This document shows, one piece after another, positions 7,357-13,932 of a stretch of DNA of 17,467 bases. This stretch comes from JBBQXK01 sp038251625 (GTDB taxonomy: Bacteria > Pseudomonadota > Alphaproteobacteria > Rhodobacterales > Rhodobacteraceae). The notes under the pieces were generated by a model, which had not been told where the DNA came from, searched no databases, and saw nothing but the letters and a program-made list of their open reading frames with translations. Location of the stretch: the NCBI GenBank assembly GCA_038251625.1, contig JBBSBE010000082.1:1-17467 (forward strand). The letters run 5' to 3'. Positions within the stretch are counted from its first letter, which is position 1. Every line of letters starts with the position of its first letter. Both the position numbers and the translations under genes were made by a program.

Positions 7357-7698
7357 TCAGCGGCCTGCATCGGTGAAAACATACAACCAGCCGGTCGAGC
7401 AAAAGCTGGTGAGAGGTGTGTGCCAGCAGTCCACCTCTGCGCTGCCCGGCACGACATAGGTTGTGTTCTGACCAAAAAGGGCCGCAGACGCACGGACCGC
7501 ACGGGCGCTGCCTTCTGGCTGCACTTCGCCGATCGTCAGGTGAAGCCAGACCGGAACGCGGCGCTGCGCAGCCCCGGTGTCAAACACCAGGTCAGCCGGG
7601 CGCGCTGCGTATGCGCCAAGGACGTAGGATGAGGCGAGGCCTTCGAGGACGACGTAAAGAAGGAAAAGCCCGCCGAGGACCCAGAGCATGCGTTTCAA
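7357..7698 (-). CDS. Small membrane-anchored or secreted protein of unknown function
   Basis: This encodes 113 residues with an N-terminal hydrophobic segment (MLWVLGGLFLLYVVLEGLA) that is either a signal anchor or a signal peptide. A predicted extracytoplasmic domain of about 85 residues follows, with two cysteines (CWHTPL, FCSTGW) that could form a disulfide. I do not recognise the family. The TTG at 7698 has a G-rich tract about 4-11 bases upstream. The ATG at 7689, three codons in, is the conventional alternative but has no ribosome site at normal spacing. It lies 78 bases downstream of ilvC on the same strand, with a stem-loop between, so it may be read through from ilvC or be independent. 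Confidence 0.62.
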   Translation of the reverse strand: MKRMLWVLGGLFLLYVVLEGLASSYVLGAYAARPADLVFDTGAAQRRVPVWLHLTIGEVQPEGSARAVRASAALFGQNTTYVVPGSAEVDCWHTPLTSFCSTGWLYVFTDAGR

Positions 7699-7732
7699 CG
7701 GCCGCCCCCCACAATCACTGTGCCCGCACTCG

Positions 7733-7759
7733 CCCGCCGCAACAGGATATTGCGACGGG
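7733..7759 (-). terminator. Stem-loop downstream of ilvC
   Basis: CCCGCCGCAA (7733-7742) and TTGCGACGGG (7750-7759) form a 10-position stem with one imperfect position (a G-U pair when read on the minus strand) and a 7-nt loop. It lies 17 bases beyond the ilvC stop. No T-run follows on the minus strand, so it is either a Rho-type or attenuating structure or a 3' stabiliser. Confidence 0.45.
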
Positions 7760-7776
7760 TCGAGCGACGTTAAGGC

Positions 7777-8799
7777 TCAGTTCCGGGCCTTGTCCACCAT
7801 CTTGCCCTTGGAAATCCACGGCATCATGGCGCGCAGCTTTTCGCCCACCTGTTCGATCTGGTGTTCGTCGTTGATGCGGCGGGTGGCCTTGAAGAAGGGC
7901 TGACCAACCGAATTTTCCTGCATGAAATCACGCACGAATTTGCCGGTCTGGATGTCTTTCAGGATCGCCTTCATCCGGGCCTTGGTTTCGTCATAGGGCA
8001 GGACGCGCGGGCCCGAGACGTATTCGCCGTATTCGGCAGTGTTCGAGATCGAGTAGTTCATGTTGGCGATGCCGCCTTCGTAGATCAGATCCACGATCAG
8101 CTTCACCTCGTGCAGGCATTCGAAATAGGCCATCTCGGGCTCGTAGCCCGCTTCCACGAGGGTCTCGAACCCCATGCGGATCAGCTCTACTAGGCCACCG
8201 CAGAGCACGGCCTGTTCGCCGAAAAGGTCGGTCTCGCATTCCTGGCGGAAGTTCGTCTCGATGATGCCGGAGCGGCCACCGCCGATGGCCGAGCAGTAGG
8301 AGAGGCCGATCTCCATCGCGCGACCGCTCGCGTCCTGATGGACGGCCACGAGGCAGGGCACGCCGCCACCCTTGACGTATTCGCCGCGCACGGTGTGGCC
8401 GGGGCCTTTGGGGGCCATCATGATGACATCAACGCCCGGTTTCGTCTCGATCAGGCCGAAGTGGATGTTCAGGCCGTGTGCAAAGGCGATGGCCGATCCT
8501 TCGCGCAGATTGTCATGCACGTATTTCTTGTAGGTTTCGGCCTGCAATTCGTCGGGCATGGTGAACATGATAAGGTCGGCCCATGCGGCGGCTTCGGCGA
8601 TGCCCATCACCTTGAGCCCCTCGCCTTCGGCCTTTTTCGCGGAAGGCGAGCCGGGGCGCAGCGCCACGACAAGATTCTTCGCGCCCGAATCACGCAGGTT
8701 CAGCGCATGGGCATGGCCCTGGCTGCCGTAGCCGAGGATGGCGACCTTCTTGTCCTTGATGAGGTTGATGTCGCAGTCCCGATCATAATAGACGCGCAT
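7777..8799 (-). CDS. ilvC: Ketol-acid reductoisomerase (NADP+), class I
   Basis: This is the second common enzyme of isoleucine/valine synthesis: Mg-dependent alkyl migration and NADPH reduction of acetolactate or acetohydroxybutyrate. The protein is 340 residues, the short class I form. The Rossmann motif LGYGSQGHAHALNL has Gly23, Gly25 and Gly28. His108 (FAHGLN) and the metal and active-site residues Asp191, Glu195, Glu227, Glu231 and Ser252 (ISNTAEYG) are all in place. The start at 8799 is preceded by GGGAGGG about 6 bases upstream. It is transcribed divergently from the enolase-superfamily gene, with a 99-bp shared intergenic region. I see no leader peptide rich in branched-chain codons there. 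Confidence 0.98.
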   Translation of the reverse strand: MRVYYDRDCDINLIKDKKVAILGYGSQGHAHALNLRDSGAKNLVVALRPGSPSAKKAEGEGLKVMGIAEAAAWADLIMFTMPDELQAETYKKYVHDNLREGSAIAFAHGLNIHFGLIETKPGVDVIMMAPKGPGHTVRGEYVKGGGVPCLVAVHQDASGRAMEIGLSYCSAIGGGRSGIIETNFRQECETDLFGEQAVLCGGLVELIRMGFETLVEAGYEPEMAYFECLHEVKLIVDLIYEGGIANMNYSISNTAEYGEYVSGPRVLPYDETKARMKAILKDIQTGKFVRDFMQENSVGQPFFKATRRINDEHQIEQVGEKLRAMMPWISKGKMVDKARN

Positions 8800-8847
8800 C
8801 GACGTCCCTCCCCTGTTGCTGTCCCTTGCCCTTTGGGCGTCGGGCGC

Positions 8848-8875
8848 GTTCTAACGGTTTTCCGGGCCGATGCAA
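8848..8875 (-). promoter_or_regulatory. Candidate sigma-70-type promoter of ilvC
   Basis: Read on the minus strand, TTGCAT (8870-8875) is followed after 16 bases by TAGAAC (8848-8853), about 50 bases before the ilvC start. Both hexamers are partial matches, so this is tentative. Confidence 0.35.
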
Positions 8876-8898
8876 CGGCATCCGGGGCGGGGGGCAAG

Positions 8899-10002
8899 AT
8901 GAAGATCACCAGACTTGAGACGTTCGGGACTGAATTTGTCGCCTTTGTCCGGGTGACGGACGAGACGGGGGCCATGGGCTGGGGGCAGGTTTCGACCTAC
9001 AACGCCGATATCACGGTGGAGGTGTTTCACCGGCAGGTGGCGCCGCATGCGCTGGGGACGGAAGTGGACGATCTGGCCGATACGCTGGCGCGGATCGGCG
9101 AGCGCGAGCACAAGTATCCCGGCAGCTACCTGCGCCGGGCGATGGCGGGCCTTGATACGGCGGTGTGGGATTTGCGCGGGAAGGCTGCGGGCAAGCCGGT
9201 CTGTGCGCTTCTGGGCGGGACGCCGGGGCGCATCCGCGCCTACGCCAGCAGCATGAAGCGCGACATCACGCCGGAAGATGAGGCCGCGCGGCTCTGCGCC
9301 TTGCGCGACCGGGACGGCTTTGACGCCTTCAAGTGGCGGGTGGGTGCTGAATGCGGGCGCGATGTGGACGAATGGCCGGAGCGGACAGAGGCGGTGATCC
9401 CTGTGGTGTCGAAGGCGTTGGGGGATGTGGGAAAACTGGTGGATGCCAATTCCGGCTTTTCGCCCGCACGCGCGATTGCGGTGGGGCGGATGCTGGAGGA
9501 TCACGGGATCGGGCATTACGAGGAGCCGTGCCCCTATTGGGAACACGAACAGACGGCCGAGGTGCGCGCGGCGCTGACGCTGGACGTGACGGGGGGTGAG
9601 CAGGATTGCGAGTTTGCCACCTGGGCGCGGATGTTCGATCTGGGGGCGGTGGATATCGCGCAGCCCGATGTGATGTATATGGGCGGGATCACGCGGACGC
9701 TGGAGGTGTGCCGGATGGCCGCAGATGCTGGTCTGCCGGTGACGCCCCATGCGGCAAATCTGTCGCTGGTGACCATGTGCACGATGCATCTGTTGCGCGC
9801 GATCCCGAACGCGGGGAAATATCTCGAATTTTCCATCGAAGGGGCCGATTATTATCCGTGGCAGGAAGGGCTTTTCCGCGGGGAGCCCTACCGCATCGAG
9901 GAGGGCCATGCCGTTGTCACCGATGCGCCGGGATGGGGGGTGGAGATTGACCCTGGCTGGCTCGACCGCGCGGCCTATCGTATATCTGCCTTGGAAAGCT
10001 GA
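8899..10002 (+). CDS. Enolase-superfamily enzyme, mandelate racemase/muconate lactonizing type
   Basis: Members abstract a proton alpha to a carboxylate, using a Mg-stabilised enolate, in racemases and sugar-acid dehydratases. This 367-residue protein has the capping domain (1-115) and the barrel. Metal ligands are Asp182 (VDANSGF), Glu208 (YEEPCPY) and Glu234 (TGGEQD). The His-Asp dyad of the mandelate racemase subgroup is Asp257 (IAQPDVMYMGG) and His284 (TPHAANLSL). The lysine motif is KxR (Lys145-Trp-Arg147) rather than KxK, which favours a dehydratase or other His-initiated reaction over a two-base racemase; this is an inference. The start at 8899 has a GGGGGG tract 5 bases upstream; the open frame extending left to 8338 lies antisense to ilvC and is ignored. 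An aminotransferase gene follows after 12 bases. The substrate is unknown. Confidence 0.92.
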   Translation: MKITRLETFGTEFVAFVRVTDETGAMGWGQVSTYNADITVEVFHRQVAPHALGTEVDDLADTLARIGEREHKYPGSYLRRAMAGLDTAVWDLRGKAAGKPVCALLGGTPGRIRAYASSMKRDITPEDEAARLCALRDRDGFDAFKWRVGAECGRDVDEWPERTEAVIPVVSKALGDVGKLVDANSGFSPARAIAVGRMLEDHGIGHYEEPCPYWEHEQTAEVRAALTLDVTGGEQDCEFATWARMFDLGAVDIAQPDVMYMGGITRTLEVCRMAADAGLPVTPHAANLSLVTMCTMHLLRAIPNAGKYLEFSIEGADYYPWQEGLFRGEPYRIEEGHAVVTDAPGWGVEIDPGWLDRAAYRISALES

Positions 10003-10014
10003 AGGAGCGCGCCC

Positions 10015-11139
10015 ATGACCGCACTGCATGACGACATCGACGAAGGGGGCCTGGACGAATTCTCGGTCGTGTTCACGGATCGCTCGCTCAACCACATGTC
10101 GAAGCGGTTTCAGGGGATCATGCGCGAGATTTCAAGCGGATTGCGCGAGGTTTACGGGGCTGCCGCCGTGGCGGTGGTGCCGGGGGGCGGCAGCTACGGG
10201 ATGGAAGCCGTGGCGCGGCAGTTCGGCCGGGGGCGCGTGCTGATCGTGCGGAACGGATGGTTCAGTTATCGCTGGAGCCAGATTTTCGATGCGGGCGGGT
10301 TTGCGGGCGAGACCACGGTTGTGATGGCGCGGCAGAACGGGAACCACGCAAAGGCGCCCTATGCGCCGCCGCCGATCGACGAGGTGGTGGCGGCGATCCA
10401 TGCGCATCGCCCCGAGGCGGTGTTTGCGCCTCATGTGGAGACGAGCGCCGGGATCATTCTGCCGGACGACTACCTTTCGAAGATGGCCGCTGCCGCGCAT
10501 GAGGTGGGGGCGCTGATGGTGCTGGATTGCATCGCGAGCGGCTGCATCTGGGTGGATATGGCGGCGACGGGCGTGGATGTGCTGATTTCCGCCCCGCAGA
10601 AGGGGTGGTCGGCCTCGCCTTCCGCCGGCCTTGTGATGCTGTCGGCACGGGCCGAGGCGCGGCTGGCCGAGACGGTGAGCAACAGTTTCGCGCTGGACCT
10701 GAAGAAGTGGCGGTCGATCATGGCGGCCTATGAGGGGGGCGGGCATGCCTATCATGCCACGATGCCCACCGATGCCCTGCGCGGGTTCCGCGACGCTTTG
10801 GAAGAAACGCGCGCCATGGGCTTTGCGGAGGCCAAGGCGGCGCAATGGGAGCTGGGCCGCGCGGTGCGGGCGATGCTGGTGGCCAGGGGCGTGCCTTCGG
10901 TCGCGGCGGAAGGGTTTCAGGCGCCGGGGGTGGTGGTCAGCTACACCGAGGACCCGGAGGTGCAGAAGGGCGCGAAATTCCTGGCCGAGGGCATGCAGAT
11001 CGCGGCAGGTGTGCCGTTGCAGGTAGGCGAGGGGCCGGACTTCCGCACCTTCCGGATCGGCCTTTTCGGGCTGGACAAGCTGAAGGACGTGGCCGGAACG
11101 ATGGCGCGGCTGGAGCGGGTGGTGGAGAAGGTGCTCTGA
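10015..11139 (+). CDS. Class V PLP-dependent aminotransferase (alanine-glyoxylate/serine-pyruvate type)
   Basis: This is a 374-residue fold-type I PLP enzyme. The PLP lysine is Lys196 in SAPQKGW, and the cofactor Asp is in MVLDCIASG. A Gly-rich PGGGSYGMEA segment near residue 57 binds the cofactor phosphate, and FRTFRIGLFG near the C-terminus supplies the carboxylate-binding Arg. The closest named activities in this group transfer amino groups between alanine, serine or aspartate and glyoxylate or pyruvate; which applies here cannot be told from sequence. AGGAG lies about 8 bases before ATG 10015. The gap to the upstream enolase-superfamily gene is 12 bases, so the two are almost certainly one operon and probably one pathway. 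An inverted repeat at 11158-11173 follows the stop. Confidence 0.92.
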   Translation: MTALHDDIDEGGLDEFSVVFTDRSLNHMSKRFQGIMREISSGLREVYGAAAVAVVPGGGSYGMEAVARQFGRGRVLIVRNGWFSYRWSQIFDAGGFAGETTVVMARQNGNHAKAPYAPPPIDEVVAAIHAHRPEAVFAPHVETSAGIILPDDYLSKMAAAAHEVGALMVLDCIASGCIWVDMAATGVDVLISAPQKGWSASPSAGLVMLSARAEARLAETVSNSFALDLKKWRSIMAAYEGGGHAYHATMPTDALRGFRDALEETRAMGFAEAKAAQWELGRAVRAMLVARGVPSVAAEGFQAPGVVVSYTEDPEVQKGAKFLAEGMQIAAGVPLQVGEGPDFRTFRIGLFGLDKLKDVAGTMARLERVVEKVL

Positions 11140-11157
11140 CCGCCATTCCGGATGTCG

Positions 11158-11173
11158 CACGTGTGGACACGTG
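11158..11173. repeat. Inverted repeat CACGTGT-GG-ACACGTG
   Basis: This is a perfect 7-bp inverted repeat with a 2-bp spacer, 18 bases after the aminotransferase stop, in the gap between convergent genes. The spacer is too short for a comfortable hairpin, so either a protein-binding site or a transcript-end cruciform is possible. Confidence 0.4.
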
Positions 11174-11201
11174 GCAGGTGCCTATGAAATCAATGGCTTG
11201 T

Positions 11202-11221
11202 CGGGGTGTTTTAACGCCCCG
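11202..11221. terminator. Hairpin in the convergent gap
   Basis: CGGGGTGTT and AACGCCCCG pair around TT, with one G-U pair when read on the plus strand; a 7-bp stem with a 6-nt loop is the realistic form. There is no T-run. Placed 63 bases after the aminotransferase gene, it is a plausible transcript end for either strand. Confidence 0.4.
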
Positions 11222-11267
11222 GTAACACTTTCCGCGTTGGAGCACCGATGTCTTGCGGCCCCAAGAC

Positions 11268-11291
11268 GTAGGGTGGGTGCACCCACCCTAC
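11268..11291. repeat. Perfect 24-bp palindrome overlapping the FAD hydroxylase stop codon
   Basis: The arm GTAGGGTGGGTG (11268-11279) is followed at once by its exact reverse complement (11280-11291). The TAG stop of the minus-strand gene (11288-11290) lies inside the right arm. Similar TAGGGTGGG...CCCACCCTA palindromes are, from memory, dispersed in many bacterial genomes. Here it sits between convergent genes and could act as a bidirectional terminator or a mobile REP-like unit. Confidence 0.75.
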
Positions 11292-12487
11292 CTGGCGCCC
11301 ATTCCGGTGCGCATCAGCGTGCGGCGCAAGGGCGCGTAGCCGTGCAGGGCGGCAAGGCCCGCCGCGCGCAGGTCTTGCAGGGGCCGCAGCCCCGCCATGG
11401 AGGCGCGGTTCAGCGCGTCGATCCCCATCACGCGGGCCAGCACCTGCGGATGCCGCCGCCGGGTGTAGGCATCAAGCATCGCCTGCGACCCGAGGCCCGC
11501 GCGGTCAGCCTCGGCGAGGTCCAGAAGGCAGGCGAGATCGGCAAGGCTCATGTTCAGCCCCTGCGCACCGATGGGGGGCAACACATGCGCGGCCTCGGCC
11601 ATCAGCGCTGTGCGCTCGCCTGCCATGCGGTCGGCGATCCGGCTGATGATCGGCCAGGCCTGCCGTGGCGAGGCGAGCGTCAGGGGGCCCAGCACATGGG
11701 CGGAACGGGCGGTCGCCTCAGCCTCGAAATCCGAAGGCGGCAGGGCGGCCAGGCGGTCAGCCTCGGGGCCGCGTTCCATCCACACCACCGATGAGGCGGG
11801 CTTGCCGCCCTTGTCGGGCAGGGGAACGAGGGTGAAGGGGCCGCCGGAGCGGTGAATTTCGGTGGAGATACCCTCATGCGGGACCGGGTGGGTGACGGCG
11901 AAGGCCAGCGCCTTCTGCCCGTAGCGAAAGGTGCGGGCGGGGATGCCAAGGGCCGCGCGCACCGGACTTTCGCGCCCATCGGCGGCGATCAGAAGGCGAA
12001 CGGCCAGCGTGCTGCCATCGGTCAGCGTCACGCGCGCCTCGGACGTGCGTGTCATCACGCGGGCGGTGCCGGTGCCGGGGCGGAAGGTGACGGATGGCAA
12101 CGTGGCCAGATGCGCCACCATCTCGCGCCGCAAAAGCCAGTTGGGAAGGTTCCAGCCGAAGGGGCCGTCCGACACTTCGGCAGCGGTGAAATCCTTGATC
12201 GCGCGGGGGGTGGCGCCGTCGCCGCTGGCATCGGCGATGCGCATGGTGGCAAGCGGTGAGGCATGCGGGGCAAGGCGATCCCAGAGGCCTGCGCGCGCCA
12301 GCGTGGCAGCGCCGGGGGCAAGGATCGCGGTGGTCCGCAGATCGGCGCCGGGCGCATCGGCATCGGTGACGGGGGGGGCTGGATCGACGCAGGTCACGTC
12401 AAACCCTGCCGACCCGAAGGCAGCGGCGGCGGCAAGGCCCGCAAGGCCACCGCCGGAGATCAGGATATCGCAGCGCGTCACAGGCAT
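11288..12487 (-). CDS. UbiH/UbiF/COQ6-family FAD-dependent hydroxylase
   Basis: This is a 399-residue flavoprotein monooxygenase of the ubiquinone-biosynthesis type, which hydroxylates the benzoquinone ring using O2 and reduced flavin. The N-terminal Rossmann motif is ILISGGGLAGLAAA (Gly12-Gly17). The middle FAD/NADPH motif is AADGRESPVR (Asp170-Gly171), and the third FAD motif reads MAEAAHVLPPIGAQGLNMSLAD (Ala297-His301), where the common form is GDAAH. Ring position specificity (C1, C5 or C6) cannot be read from sequence, so no symbol is given. AAGGAG stands 8 bases before ATG 12487. The HAD gene lies 60 bases upstream on the same strand and may share its transcript. The stop codon is inside a 24-bp palindrome. 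Ubiquinone is an expected quinone in this lineage, which fits. Confidence 0.9.
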   Translation of the reverse strand: MPVTRCDILISGGGLAGLAAAAAFGSAGFDVTCVDPAPPVTDADAPGADLRTTAILAPGAATLARAGLWDRLAPHASPLATMRIADASGDGATPRAIKDFTAAEVSDGPFGWNLPNWLLRREMVAHLATLPSVTFRPGTGTARVMTRTSEARVTLTDGSTLAVRLLIAADGRESPVRAALGIPARTFRYGQKALAFAVTHPVPHEGISTEIHRSGGPFTLVPLPDKGGKPASSVVWMERGPEADRLAALPPSDFEAEATARSAHVLGPLTLASPRQAWPIISRIADRMAGERTALMAEAAHVLPPIGAQGLNMSLADLACLLDLAEADRAGLGSQAMLDAYTRRRHPQVLARVMGIDALNRASMAGLRPLQDLRAAGLAALHGYAPLRRTLMRTGMGAR

Positions 12488-12547
12488 CGGGGCGCTCCTT
12501 TCCCGCCAGACATAGGGCCGTGCGGGCCGGATGCGAAGCCCCGCGCG

Positions 12548-13192
12548 TCAGACAAGCTGCGACAGAAAGGCCGTAAGGTCATCGGTGTGGTGGTGGATAT
12601 GGGGCGCCGGGGCGGGCGCGGGTGCCACATGCACGGTACGCATGCCCATCGCATGGGGGGCGGCAAGGTTGCGGGGATCATCCTCGAACATCGCGGCTTC
12701 GCGCGCGTCCAACCCGTCGGCGGTGAAGATGGCGCCAAAGGCCGCCGCTTCGGGTTTGGGCCGGAAGCCCGCGTTTTCAACCCCGTAGACGGCGTGGAAC
12801 GCGTGAGAGAGGCCACGCGCGGCAAGCACGCGCCGGGCATAGGGGGCAGAGCCGTTGGTATAGACGATGCGGCGGCCGGGCAGGGCCGCGATGGCCCCCG
12901 CAAGGGCAGGGTCGGGGGTGAGGGCGGCCAGGTCGATCTCGTGCACATGGGTGAGGTAGGGGGCGGGATCGACCCCATGTTCGGCCATGAGGCCCGCGAG
13001 CGTGGTGCCGTAACTGGCCCAGTAGTGGCGGCGCAGGCGATCCGCCTCTGGCTGGTCCACGCCGAGCGCGTCCATCACCCAGGCGGTCATCCGCACCTCG
13101 ATCTGGTCGAACAGGCGGGCGGCGGGGGGGTAGAGGGTGTTGTCGAGGTCGAAGACCCAGGCGCGGACGGAGGCAAAGGCGGGATGTGGCAT
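12548..13192 (-). CDS. HAD-family hydrolase, pyrimidine 5'-nucleotidase type
   Basis: This is a 214-residue haloacid dehalogenase-fold phosphatase. Motif I is FDLDNTLY with nucleophile Asp15 and acid/base Asp17, motif II is YTNG (Thr112), motif III is Lys146 in FRPKPE, and motif IV is FEDDPRN (Asp171, Asp172). The DLDNTLYP motif I with a helical cap and VYTNG fits the SDT1-like pyrimidine 5'-nucleotidase subfamily, which dephosphorylates UMP or CMP. The true substrate is uncertain. The C-terminal region is Ala/Pro- and His-rich (APAPAPAP, then HIHHHT), an unusual linker. The start at 13192 has AGGG about 8 bases upstream. It is divergent from the GntR regulator gene with a 104-bp gap, and upstream of the FAD hydroxylase gene on the same strand. 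Confidence 0.88.
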   Translation of the reverse strand: MPHPAFASVRAWVFDLDNTLYPPAARLFDQIEVRMTAWVMDALGVDQPEADRLRRHYWASYGTTLAGLMAEHGVDPAPYLTHVHEIDLAALTPDPALAGAIAALPGRRIVYTNGSAPYARRVLAARGLSHAFHAVYGVENAGFRPKPEAAAFGAIFTADGLDAREAAMFEDDPRNLAAPHAMGMRTVHVAPAPAPAPHIHHHTDDLTAFLSQLV

Positions 13193-13242
13193 GGCGCGAC
13201 CCTAGCGGGCGGGTCGGGCCGCGTCCATCGGGGGATTGGCGA

Positions 13243-13270
13243 TTGACGGCGCGGGCGGGGGCGTTAGCGT
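13243..13270 (+). promoter_or_regulatory. Candidate promoter of the GntR/FCD gene
   Basis: TTGACG (13243-13248) and TAGCGT (13265-13270) are 16 bases apart. They lie about 26 bases before the start codon, giving a short leader with GAGGGAGG. The -35 match is good and the -10 match is poor. Confidence 0.35.
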
Positions 13271-13296
13271 TCGCGGGGAGACGTGAGGGAGGCTGC

Positions 13297-13932
13297 ATGC
13301 AGAAAGACGCCTACAGGCTGATCCTCGAGGCGATCGAGGCGGGGACGTACAAGCCGGGGGACCGGCTGGTGGAATCGGAGCTGGCCGAGCGGCTGGGCGT
13401 CAGCCGCACGCCGGTGCGCGAGGCTTTGCAGCGGCTGGAGACGCAGGCGATGCTGCGGCGCGACGGGCGCAGCCTGATCGTGGCCTCGCTTGACCACAAC
13501 CAGTTGGCCGAGCTTTACGCGGTGCGGACCGAGCTTGAGGGGCTGGCCGCGCGGCTGGCGGCGCGGCATGCGACAGAGGAAGAGCAGCGCCTTTTGCGCG
13601 CGATGGTGGAGGATGACCGGCGCTTGTTGGGCGGTGACCCCAAGGCGCTGAGCCGGGCCAACAAGCGGTTCCACCGGCAGATCCATCTGGCCAGCCACAA
13701 CCGGTTTTTGGTGCAGCAACTGGACCTTGTGCACCGCTCGATGGCGCTGATGGCCAACACGTCCTTTGCGGCGGAAGGCCGGGATGTGCAGGGGCTGGAG
13801 GAGCATGCCGCGATCGTGGCTGCAATCGAGGTGCGCGACGGGGAGGCCGCCTATCAGGCGCTGCGGCTGCATATCAGCCGCGCCTATGAGACGCGCCTGC
13901 GGGTGGATGCTGGCGAGTTGCGCACGCGCTGA
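13297..13932 (+). CDS. GntR-family transcriptional regulator, FCD (FadR) subfamily
   Basis: This is a 211-residue one-component regulator. The N-terminal winged helix-turn-helix spans residues 1-65, with the GntR signature ESELAERLGVSRTPVREAL and RLE of the recognition region. The C-terminal all-helical FCD ligand domain spans about 70-200. It carries the metal-site histidines in FHRQIH, EEHAAIV and LRLHISRA; the usual Asp four residues before the first His is Asn (NKRFH). Family ligands are usually small organic acids or sugar acids, so control of the nearby enolase-superfamily/aminotransferase pair is conceivable, but it is separated by two genes and unproven. GAGGGAGG 4 bases before ATG 13297 fixes the start and removes the frame extension back to 13186. 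Its 3' end overlaps the glycosyltransferase gene by 49 bases on the opposite strand. Confidence 0.93.
   Translation: MQKDAYRLILEAIEAGTYKPGDRLVESELAERLGVSRTPVREALQRLETQAMLRRDGRSLIVASLDHNQLAELYAVRTELEGLAARLAARHATEEEQRLLRAMVEDDRRLLGGDPKALSRANKRFHRQIHLASHNRFLVQQLDLVHRSMALMANTSFAAEGRDVQGLEEHAAIVAAIEVRDGEAAYQALRLHISRAYETRLRVDAGELRTR

Noticed and set aside
8800..8898. Attenuator leader peptide for ilvC
   Set aside because: No short frame rich in Leu, Ile or Val codons with a paired terminator/antiterminator structure was found in this gap.
8851..10095. A 414-codon minus-strand frame and the plus-strand extension 8338-8898 around the enolase-superfamily gene
   Set aside because: The first is the antisense shadow of a conserved enzyme. 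The second is antisense to ilvC and lies before the true start with its ribosome site.
11211..11225. A third CtrA-like site, TTAA-N7-GTAA
   Set aside because: It has one mismatch in eight and lies between convergent genes, inside a GC hairpin that better explains it.
12263..13246. A 327-codon plus-strand frame across the hydroxylase and HAD genes
   Set aside because: It is antisense to two recognised genes and has a Gly/Arg/His-biased composition.
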